Assembly (NCBI GenBank): GCA_037447655.1
Contig: JBBHKE010001704.1
Location: 1 to 21,102 of the forward strand
Direction of reading: 5' to 3'
DNA: 21,102 nucleotides
Source of the DNA: Zygnema cylindricum
Taxonomy: Eukaryota > Streptophyta > Zygnematophyceae > Zygnematales > Zygnemataceae
Part shown: positions 14,101 to 21,102 of the stretch, piece after piece
Layout: every line of letters begins with the position of its first letter
Numbering within the stretch: the first letter of the stretch is position 1
Program-made: the position numbers and the translations under genes
Notes under the pieces: generated by a model
What the model was told of the DNA's origin: nothing
Databases searched by the model: none
What the model saw: the letters and a program-made list of their open reading frames with translations, nothing else

Positions 14101-15713
14101 GCGCAAACACAATCTTGTGTTATAAAAATGGTTTAGAGTTTATTTTACCTCTTTTTGTTATCACGAACAATAAACTGTGTTTGTTACAAATATTTTCTTA
14201 GCGCAAACTCAAATTTGTGTTAGAAACATGGTTTAGGGTTTTTTTTAACTTTTTTTGTGAGGGATAACAATGTAAAGTGTTTGTTACCACTATTGATGTT
14301 AGCTCAAACACAAACTTGTGTTATAAACATGGTTTGAGGTTTATTTAACCTTATTTTGTGACCGCAAACAATAAACGTTGTTTGATAGAAATATCTTTGT
14401 TAGCGCTAACTCAAATTTTAGTTAGAAACATAGTTTAGAGTTTTTTTTAGCCATTTTGTGAGCTTCAACATTGTAAAGTGTTTTTTACCACTTTTGTTGT
14501 TAGCGCAAACACAAACTTGTGTTATGTACATGGTTTGGAGTTTATTTTAGCTCTTTTTGTGACCATGAACAATAAACGTTGTTTGTTACAATTATTTGTT
14601 AGCACAAACTCAAATTTTTGTTGGAAACTTAGTTTAGGGTTTTTTTGAACTATTTTTGTGAGCGTTAACAATATAACGAGTTTGTTACCACTATTGTTGT
14701 TAGCGCAAACACAAACTTGTGTTATAAACATGGTCAAGGTTTATTTAACCTCTTTTTGTGACCGCGAACAATAAACATTGTTTGTTACAAATATCTTCGT
14801 TAGCGCAAACTCAAATTTGTGTTAGAAACATGGTTTAGGGTGTTTTTTAACTATTTTTGTGAGCGTTAACAATAGAAAGTGTTTGTTACCACTATTGTTG
14901 TTAGCGCAGACACAAACTTGTGTTATAAACATAGTTCGGAGATTATTTTACCTCTTTTTGTGACCGCGAACAATAAACGTTGTTTGTTACAAATATCTTT
15001 GTTAGCGCAAACTCAAATTTGTGTTAGAAACATGGTTTAGGGTGGTTTTTAACTATTTTTGTGAGCGTTAACAATATAAAGTGTTTGATAGCACTGTTGT
15101 TGTTAGCGCAAACACAAACTTGTGTTATAAACATGGTCCAGAGTTTATTTTCCCTCTTTTTGTGACCGCGAACAATAAACGTTGTTTGTCACTAAAATCT
15201 TTGATAGCCCAAGCTTAAATTTGTGTTAAAACCATGGTTTAAGGTTTTATTTAACTATTTTTGTGAGCTTTAACAATATAAAGTGTTTGATGGCACTATT
15301 GTTGTTAGCGCAAACACAAACATGTGTTACAAACATGGTATAGATTTTATTTTACCTCTTTTTGTGACCGTGAATAATAAACGTTTTTTGTTACAAATAT
15401 CTTTGCTAGCACAAACTCAAATTTGTGTTGGAAACTTAGCTTAGGGTTTTTTTGAACTAATTTTGTGAGCGTTAACAATATAAAGAGTTTGTTACCACTA
15501 TTGTTGTTAGCGCAAACACAAACTTGTGTAATAAACATGGTTCGGAGATTATTTTACATCTTTTTGTTACCGCAAACAATAAACGTTGTTTGTTACAAAT
15601 ATCTTTGCTAGCACAAACTCAAATTTGTGTTGGAACTTGGTTTAAGGTTTTTTTTGACTATTTTTATGAGCGTTAACAATAGAAAGTGTTTGTTACCACT
15701 ATTGTTGTTAGCG

Positions 15714-15915
15714 CAAACACAAACTTGTGTTATAAACATGGTTGGGAGATTATTTTACCTCTTTTTGTGACCGCGAACAATAAACGTTGTTTGTTACAAA
15801 TATCTTTGTTAGCGCAAACTCAAATTTGTGTTAGAAACATGGTTTAAGGGTTTTTTTAAATATTTTTGTGAGCTTTAACAATAGAAAGTGTTTTATGGCA
15901 CTATTGTTGTTAGCG
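15714..15915 (+). repeat. Reference 202-bp satellite unit (A 15714-15814, B 15815-15915)
   Basis: This is a near-consensus unit with both halves exactly 101 bp, given as a phase reference for the array. It is the last complete unit before the retroelement. Half A carries the AATAAA-containing ACGT dyad. Half B carries the caaatttg palindrome. Its telo-box position reads ttaagggttt and its TATAAA position reads tagaaa, so those two motifs are degenerate in this copy. The retroelement starts one base after this unit. Confidence 0.9.
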
Positions 15916-15916
15916 C
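15912..15916. other. Presumed single remaining target-site copy (agcgc)
   Basis: These are the five satellite bases next to the LTR end. LTR elements normally duplicate about 5 bp on insertion. The matching copy should lie beyond the 5' LTR, which is absent here, so this is inference from the LTR boundary alone. Confidence 0.35.
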
Positions 15917-16373
15917 TGTTGTCCATAGCCATTTCTAGCCATGGATTCACCCTCGGAAGCACCACAGACTACCCAAAAACAGCCTACTTTGAATAAACAC
16001 AGAATTCTACTGAAACAACAAATCAAGCTGAAACTACATTAACAGATAACATTTAGGATATAGAATAATATCACAAATTTTCAGACAAATATAATAAACA
16101 GAGTGATCACATCATCTAGACCAATTTGCAGAAAAACAGTCTGCCCGAACTTTAATAAAATAGACTAACTTCACAATGAAGTAAAACACAGACCAGGCAC
16201 ACAATAGCCTTGAAAATTTGTGACAATATTAAAAATATAAAGAGGAACAAACAGCAGAATTTCAGATAATTTTGCCAACAGATCTGAGAGTAATCCTCAG
16301 ATAAAATTACCAAAAACACCATAAACAGTTTTGGTCCAAAAGTTCCCTAAGTGCAAAAATGACTAAGTCCTAC

Positions 16374-16384
16374 AAATATATACT
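16374..16384 (-). promoter_or_regulatory. Possible LTR TATA box
   Basis: The minus strand reads agtatatattt about 460 bp before the LTR 3' end, after a GC-richer upstream part. This is a reasonable place for the U3 core promoter. No transcript evidence is available. A second AT-rich candidate, ctttatatgcg, lies near 16943-16953. Confidence 0.3.
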
Positions 16385-16877
16385 AGAGCTCATTACTGAG
16401 TGTACGGAAGCATACCAGCCGTACGCAATCTACAAGCTACCTCTATTAATGTTAGTATACCCGAATACTTTGAGGTATGCCAGAATGAATAAATCTACAC
16501 TTATAACTAATACACAAAAAGACAAACCATTGTTGTAAATATTTACAAAGTACACACAATCTCACAAAATCGTATGCTCAGTCATGCTGAGTCACTCAAC
16601 GAAACTCCTCAAATTTCGTCAAACAATCCGGGACGTCCAAAATAATCATCGTGTGATTGACGCGATTTCACGTCCCCACTACTTGAAAAATAACGGCGGC
16701 CTACATCCGCCGTCCGTCACTCTTATTTGGCACCCTCGATGTCACGCCACGTGGTCACAAAAAACCCAAACGAAATCCACGCGAGTCATCAAATATCCCA
16801 CGACGTCGCGAAGTGAATTCACATCCACTTGAAATAATAATCGTACAACCAAAATCATTTCCGTATCGCAACCGCGT

Positions 16878-16957
16878 CCTTTGCAATAAATGCGGCTTGT
16901 CACAAATGAAGTACAAGCCATTTGTCATAAAGGTCGCCTGTCGCATATAAAGTACAA
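16878..16957. repeat. Diverged tandem duplication of about 40 bp in the LTR
   Basis: Two adjacent segments, 16878-16916 and 16917-16957, share the pattern ttg-cataaa-g-gc-gt-acaaa/cata-gaagtacaa and both end in agtacaa. They differ at several positions. Short internal duplications are common in the U3 part of LTRs, where they can multiply promoter elements. On the minus strand the second copy includes tactttatatgcg. Confidence 0.55.
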
Positions 16958-17223
16958 TTGTTTAAATTAGATGCTCCGTACCGGCGACGTACATTTCGTA
17001 TATTTCACATCGGATCGCGTCGCAATCCGCCGTCCATTTCTTGATGCAATCCACGCCACTCAATTACTCCCTCACGTCCCTTTAATTTTACTCGTACATT
17101 TACTCCCCCAATCCGTAAACCCATTCGAACCACCTCATTAATTTCAATAATATATTACGCACGCGAAACGTCGCGCACGCACAAAATGTCCCGTACGCAC
17201 GAAACCAACTTTTCAAAACAACA

Positions 17224-17237
17224 CTCCCCCGAAAATT
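17224..17237 (-). other. Polypurine tract
   Basis: On the minus strand this reads aattttcgggggag and is immediately followed by the LTR start TGTTGT. A G-rich purine run at this place is where plus-strand DNA synthesis is primed in LTR retroelements. It fixes the orientation of the element as minus: read the other way, the bases next to the LTR (ctccccc) do not look like a tRNA primer-binding site, which normally begins TGG. Confidence 0.72.
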
Positions 17238-17300
17238 TAGTTTCGTGCAACCGGGATAAAATATGCAGAGTGTCAAGTTTAACTGTACATTTCCGTACCT

Positions 17301-17477
17301 CTAAATTTCCATTTTTTTTTTCTTCCGTTCAAACGTCACCACTGCTTCCGCTGACGTCACCACTGCTTCAGCTGCCTGCTGCCATGTCTTCCAAAATCCA
17401 TCCTTCCTAAACACACCATTGCTTTCGCTTCCTCTTTCTGGGTCTTCAAAAATAAAAACTTTCTTTTTCAACCAATT
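17301..17477 (-). pseudogene. Possible further coding remnant with a 7-residue repeat
   Basis: This is a 58-codon minus-strand stretch in the same frame as the 162-codon ORF (stop-to-stop distance 327 nt), bounded by TGA at 17478-17480 and TAG at 17301-17303. It reads as a plausible peptide, with GVFRKDGFWKTWQQ followed by AEAVVTS and AEAVVTF, the last two made by the 21-bp tandem repeat. Several stops lie between it and the upstream segment (17478-17549), so if it is coding it is broken. It could equally be 3' untranslated sequence. Confidence 0.2.
17333..17374. repeat. Two tandem 21-bp copies inside the retroelement
   Basis: The plus strand reads acgtcaccactgcttccgctg at 17333-17353 and then acgtcaccactgcttcagctg at 17354-17374, with one mismatch in 21. 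The length is a multiple of three, so the repeat preserves reading frame on either strand. Confidence 0.9.
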
Positions 17478-17549
17478 TCAAAATTCAAAATGTATAATCC
17501 GAAATTCCACAAAAATTATTAAATGTCAAAGGTAACCACCTCAATAAAA

Positions 17550-17627
17550 TTACTTTTCACGTTGTTTTCTTTTGGCCACTTTTTGCACATGTTTTCTTCT
17601 ATGGTTCATCCTTTGAATTCTACTTCT
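17550..17627 (-). pseudogene. Same-frame basic continuation after the TAA stop
   Basis: Directly after the TAA of the preceding ORF, the same frame stays open for 25 codons to another TAA. It encodes a strongly basic run (RMNHRRKHVQKVAKRKQREK) resembling a nuclear-localisation or nucleic-acid-binding tail. It may mean that the TAA at 17628 is a decay mutation, or it may be AT-rich downstream sequence that is lysine/arginine-rich by chance. Confidence 0.25.
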
Positions 17628-18116
17628 TTACTTCGTTTTCTTAATAAATTTTGGTATTCTCTCAATTTTCGCATTTTTATTTTCTTTCTCAATATTATAA
17701 ACTTCATCTTTTACTCCACTTTTATCAACACTTTTTCTCTCTCCTTCTCTAAGTGCAATTATTTCCTCTTGCAAATTATTTTTAGTTTCCACTTCCAAGT
17801 GACCTTCACTTCCTCCAACCATTTTCACTTCATTAGCCTCTTCCTCTTGTAAATCTTTATCACTCACCAATCTCTTGTCGGAAAAATTGACAGAAACCGA
17901 ATCCTTTTCTGTCACCAATTTCCCCACACTATTTTTGGTGACAGCAAATGTTTCCCTTCCTTCCTCATTTTCTATATTTCGAAAAACAGCAGTCGGCAAG
18001 CATACAAATTCATCAACTGAAAGTTTGTCCTTTTTGTTAACACTTTGACATATCGTTGGATCCATAAACACCTTTGGTTGCCTTTGTGTGGTAGGTCGGA
18101 CTCGGTTCTTGTGAAC
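17628..18116 (-). pseudogene. 5'-truncated retroelement ORF, unknown function (162 codons)
   Basis: The frame is open from the satellite junction to a TAA at 17628-17630. The first in-frame upstream stop (18126-18128) lies in satellite, so the beginning of the protein is missing. The frame enters as VHKNRVRPTTQRQPK and continues VFMDPTICQSVNKKDKLSVD. A GTG at 18069-18071 and an ATG at 18063-18065 are the earliest candidate starts, but the open reading upstream suggests neither is the native one. The product is hydrophilic, with an N-terminal basic stretch, a middle rich in S, V and D, an acidic stretch (LQEEEANE) and a lysine-rich end (KFIKKTK). I see no zinc knuckle, protease DTG, reverse-transcriptase YxDD, integrase or chromodomain motif. 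From its place just upstream of the polypurine tract it could be the C-terminal tail of pol or an extra ORF after pol. I do not recognise it. The overlapping plus-strand 109-codon ORF is rich in F, S and L, as expected for the antisense of K/E-rich coding sequence. Confidence 0.5.
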
Positions 18117-18117
18117 T

Positions 18118-21102
18118 AGATTATTTTACCTCTTTTTGTGACTGCGAACTATAAACGTTGTTTGTTACAAATATCTTTGTTAGCGCAAACTCAAATTTGT
18201 CGTAGAAACATGGTTTAGGATTTTTTTCGATCTATTTATTTGAGCGTTCACAATGTAAAGTGTTTAATAGCACTATTGTTGTTAGCACAAACAAAAACTT
18301 GTGTTACGAATAGGTTCGGAGTTCAATTTACCTCTTTTTGTGACCGCAAACAATAAACTTTGTTTGTTACAAATATCTTTGTTAGCACAAACTCAAATTT
18401 GTGTTAGAAACATGGTTTAGGGTTATTTTTAACTTTTTTTGTGAGCGTTAACAATATAAAGTGTTTGTTACCACTATTGTTGTTAACGCAAACACAAACT
18501 TGTGTTATAAACATTGTTCGGACTTAATTTTACCTCTTTTTGTGATCGTGAACAATAAACGTTGTTTGTAACGAATATCTTTGTTAGCGCAAACTCAAAT
18601 TTGTGTTAGAAACATGATTAAGGGTTTTTTTTAACTATTTTTGTGAGCGTTAACAATATAAAGTGTTTGATAGCACTGTTGTTGTTAGCTCAAACACAAA
18701 CTTGTGTTACAAACATGGTCCAGAGTTTATTTTCCCTCTTTTTGTGACCGCGAACAATAAACGTTGTTTGTTACAAATATCTTTGATAGCCCAAGCTCAA
18801 ATTTGTGTTAAAACCATAGTTTAAGGTTTTATTTAACTATTTTTGTGAGCTTTAACAATATAAAGTGTTTGATGGCACTATTGTTGTTAACGCAAACACA
18901 AACTTGTGTTATAAACATGGTTCGGACTTAATTTTACCTCTTTTTGTGATCGCGAACAATAAACGTTGTTTGTAACAAATATCTTTGTTAGCGCAATTTC
19001 AAATTTGTGTTAGAAACATGGTTAAGGGTTTTTTTTAACTATTTTTGTGAGCGTTAACAATATAAAGTGATTGATAGCACTGTTGTTGTTAGAACAAACA
19101 CAAACTTGTGTTACAAACATGGTCCAGAGTTTATTTTCCCTCTTTTTGTGACCGCGAACAATAAACGTTGTTTGTTACAAATATCTTTGATAGCCCAAGC
19201 TCAAATTTGTGTTAAAACCATAGTGTAAGGGTTTATTTAACTATTTTTGTGAGCTTTAACAATATAAAGTGTTTGATGGCACTATTGTTGTTAGCGCAAA
19301 CACAAACATGTGTTACAAACATGGTTTAGATTTTATTTTACCTCTTTCTGTGACCGTGAACAATAAACGTTGTTTGTTACAAATATCTTTGCTAGCACAA
19401 ACTCAAATTTGTGTTGGAAACTTAGCTTAGGGTTTTTTTGAACTAATTTTGTGAGCGTTAACAATATAAAGAGTTTGTTACCACTATTGTTGTTAGCGCA
19501 AACACAAACTTGTGTTATAAACATGGTTTGGAGTTTATTTTACCTCTTTTGTGGCGGAGAACAATAAACGTTGTTTGTTACAAACATCTTTGTTAGGGCA
19601 AACTCAAATTTGTGGTTGAAACATGGTTTAGGATTTTTTTCAATCTATTTCTTTGAGCATTTACAATTTAAAGTGTTTGTTACCACTATTGTTGTTATCG
19701 CAAACACAAACTTGTGTTATAAACATGGTACGGAGATTCTTTTACCTCTTTTTGTGACCGTGAACTATAAACGTTATTTGTTACAAATATCTTTGTTAGC
19801 GCAAACTCAAATTTGTGTAAGAAACATGGTTTTGGGTTTTTTTTAACTATTTTTGTGAGCGTTACCAATATAAAGAGTTTTTTACCACTATTGTTGTTAG
19901 CACAAACAAAAACTTGTGTTATAAACATGGTTCGGATTTTATTTTAACTTTTTTTTTGACCGCGAAACAAACGTTGTTTGTTACAAATATCTTTGCTAGC
20001 ACAAACTCAAATTTGTGTTGGAAACTTGGTTTATGGTTTTTTTTAACCATTTTTGTGAGCGTTAACAATATAAAGTGTTTGTTCCCACTATTGTTGTTAT
20101 CGCAAACACAAACTTGTGTTATAAACATGATTCGGAGTTTATTTTACCTCTTTTTGTGGGGGCTAACAATAAACGTTGTTTGTTACAAACATCTTTGTTA
20201 GCGCAAACTCAAATCTGTGTTAAAACATGGTTCAGGGATTTTTTCAACTATTTCTTTGAGCGTTTACAATATAAAGAGTTTTTTACCACTATTGTTGTTA
20301 GCGCAAACACAAACTTGTGTTATAAACATGGTTCGGACTTAATTTTACCTCTTTTTATGATCGTGAACAATAAAGGTTGTTTGTTACAAACATCTTTGTT
20401 AGCGCAAACTCAAATCTGTGTTAAAACATGGTTTAGGGATTTTTTTAACTATTTCTTTGAGCATTTACAATTTAAAGTGTTTGTTACCACTATTGTTATA
20501 TCGCAAAAACAAACTTGTGTTATATACATGGTACGGAGATTATTTTACCTCTTTTTGTGACTGCGAACTATAAACGTTGTTTGTTACAAATATCTTTGTT
20601 AGGGCAAACTCAAATTTGTGGTAGAAACATGGTTTAGGATTTTTTTCGATCTATTTATTTGAGCGTTAACAATGTAAAGTGTTTGATAGCACTATTGTTG
20701 TAAGCACAAACAAAAACTTGTGTTACAAATAGGTTCGGAGTTTATTTTACCTCTTTTTGTGACGGCAAACAATAAACTTTGTTTGTTACAAATATATTTG
20801 TTAGCACAAACTCAAATTTGTGTTAGAAACATGGTTTAGGGTTATTTTTAACTTTTTTTGTGAGCGTTAACAATATAAAGTGTTTGTTACCACTATTGTT
20901 GTTAACGCAAACACAAACTTGTGTTATAAACATGGTCCAGAGTTTATTTTCCCTCTTTTTGTGACCGCGAACAATAAACGTTGTTTGTTACAAATATCTT
21001 TGTAAGCGCAAACTCAAATTTGTGGTAGAAACATGGTTTAGGATTTTTTTCGATCTATTTTTGTGCGCGTTAATAGTATAAAGTGTTTGATAGCACTATT
21101 GT
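18118..21102 (+). repeat. Dimeric 202-bp satellite array, right block
   Basis: The same A/B dimeric satellite resumes in the same orientation after the retroelement, for about 14.8 units up to the window edge. The first satellite base is at about position 34 of an A half (agattattttacctc), whereas the left block stops at position 1 of an A half. The sequence on this side is not a separate subfamily: several stretches are identical or nearly identical to parts of the left block (18876-19616 to 10448-11188; roughly 18400-18680 to 11385-11665; 20970-21102 to 6700-6832). This shows that the two blocks were one array before the insertion. The array runs past the right edge. No gene is present. Confidence 0.97.
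18876..19616 (+). repeat. Higher-order repeat segment, copy 2 (741 bp)
   Basis: This is the partner of 10448-11188, on the other side of the retroelement. Subtracting the net insert length from the 8428-bp offset leaves a value very close to 31 whole 202-bp units, so the copies are in register. Its internal part, 19236-19569, is also shared with 7991-8324. Confidence 0.88.

Larger units (their letters stand above)
1..15916 (+). repeat. Dimeric 202-bp satellite array, left block (A+B half-units of 101 bp)
   Basis: This is a continuous head-to-tail array of about 79 units with no gene. Each unit is two half-units. Half A begins caaacacaaacttgtgttat and contains cgaacaataaacgttgtttg. Half B begins caaactcaaatttgtgttag and contains gcgttaacaatataaagtg. 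Both halves share aaacatggtt at positions 21-30, tttgtg at 51-56 and a closing ttgttagcg. My hand-made consensus halves agree at about 81 of 101 positions, so B and A descend from one 101-bp monomer. A-B alternation is kept throughout, with spacing of about 200-206 bp between successive A starts. A clean example is 15714-15915. The window begins at about position 7 of an A half, so the array extends to the left. Differences are mainly substitutions and 1-15 bp indels, for example the loss of about 14 bp near 9550. I do not recognise the family by name. Confidence 0.97.
15917..17223 (-). repeat. 3' LTR of the truncated retrotransposon, 1307 bp
   Basis: The termini form a perfect 6-bp inverted repeat: tgttgt at 15917-15922 and acaaca at 17218-17223 on the plus strand. 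This is the normal 5'-TG...CA-3' LTR form. On the minus strand the LTR starts right after gggggag. Its first part (about 16600-17190) is rich in CG dinucleotides and short ACGT- or CGTACG-type palindromes, as a U3 regulatory region could be. The last 450 bp are AT-rich. There is no second LTR in the window, so the call rests on the termini, the adjoining purine tract and the abrupt switch to satellite at 15916. The short ORFs inside it look non-coding. The 5 bp following the LTR, agcgc at 15912-15916, would be the target-site duplication, but its partner is lost. Confidence 0.75.
15917..18117 (-). mobile_element. Truncated LTR retrotransposon (3' part of internal region plus 3' LTR)
   Basis: This 2.2-kb non-satellite insert interrupts the array. 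Read on the minus strand, it contains an open reading frame running in from the truncated edge, about 390 bp of further internal sequence, a polypurine tract ending gggggag, and directly after that a 1307-bp LTR starting TGTTGT and ending ACAACA at the satellite. A purine tract abutting a 5'-TG is the standard 3' end of an LTR-retrotransposon internal region. The 5' LTR, primer-binding site, protease, reverse transcriptase, RNase H and integrase are not present, so the copy cannot be autonomous and Ty1/copia or Ty3/gypsy cannot be assigned with confidence. The 5' edge at 18117/18118 joins satellite at a different phase from the other side, indicating a deletion. A cellular gene fragment with a chance LTR-like end is the main alternative. 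Confidence 0.78.

Noticed and set aside
1-15916. CRISPR-like array (regular short repeats)
   Set aside because: There are no unique spacers between constant repeats; the whole 202-bp unit is repeated and diverges evenly, as in a eukaryotic satellite.
16584-16946. ORFs of 82 and 63 codons in the LTR on opposite strands
   Set aside because: They overlap each other in the CG-rich part of the LTR, have no recognisable motif, and lie in a region whose role is regulatory.
17186-17410. 74-codon plus-strand ORF
   Set aside because: It spans the LTR boundary and the polypurine tract against the element's orientation and shows no domain.
17523-17852. 109-codon plus-strand ORF rich in F, S and L with membrane-like character
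   Set aside because: It is antisense to the K/E-rich minus-strand ORF, which explains its composition, and the polypurine tract and LTR set the element's orientation as minus.
15917-18117. DNA transposon with terminal inverted repeats over the whole insert
   Set aside because: The two outer edges of the insert (ctgttgtcc and the reverse of tgaacta) share no inverted repeat; the only inverted termini are those of the LTR at 15917 and 17223.
18090-18120. Helitron-like 3' end (ctag at 18116-18119 with a gttc/gaac mini-hairpin)
   Set aside because: The stem is only 4 bp and abuts ctag instead of lying about 10 bases upstream, the other edge does not begin with TC after A, and the LTR and polypurine tract explain the insert better.
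1-21102. CENP-B box-like motif in the unit
   Set aside because: I found nothing fitting the TTCG....A..CGGG core in the consensus of either half.

Overview
The window looks like nuclear DNA from a flowering plant, probably a eudicot. About 90% of it is one AT-rich tandem satellite (about 68% A+T in the consensus I derived by eye), and the rest is a piece of an LTR retrotransposon with plant-like features. I see no intact protein-coding host gene, rRNA, tRNA or CRISPR array. The species cannot be named from the sequence alone.

Layout. Positions 1-15916 are satellite. Positions 15917-18117 are a 2.2-kb truncated LTR retrotransposon lying on the minus strand. Positions 18118-21102 are the same satellite again. 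The array runs off both window edges. The repeat unit is about 202 bp and is itself a dimer of two related 101-bp halves, called A and B here. A and B alternate throughout and agree at about 81 of 101 consensus positions. A clean unit is 15714-15915 (A 15714-15814, B 15815-15915). Several higher-order blocks recur: 741 identical bases at 10448-11188 and 18876-19616; a 334-bp core of this also at 7991-8324; and a 133-bp match between 6700-6832 and the end of the window. A divergent subfamily occupies about 8.70-10.44 kb.

The insert. Read on the minus strand, it holds the end of an internal region with a 162-codon open reading frame that runs into the truncation point, then about 390 bp of downstream sequence, a polypurine tract (gggggag), and a 1307-bp 3' LTR bounded by TGTTGT...ACAACA. 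The 5' LTR, primer-binding site and recognisable gag/pol domains are absent. The satellite phase jumps by about 32 bp across the insert, so the 5' side was lost in a deletion or recombination that also took satellite sequence.

The many 60-160 codon ORFs in the satellite are by-products of the repeat. A 202-bp period is not a multiple of three, so no frame persists between units. No genes act together here: this is a heterochromatin-type array with one decayed retroelement. The observations most worth checking are the unidentified ORF in the retroelement, the higher-order organisation, and the phased short motifs in each unit (telo-box-like, TATAAA, AATAAA, ACGT-centred dyad).
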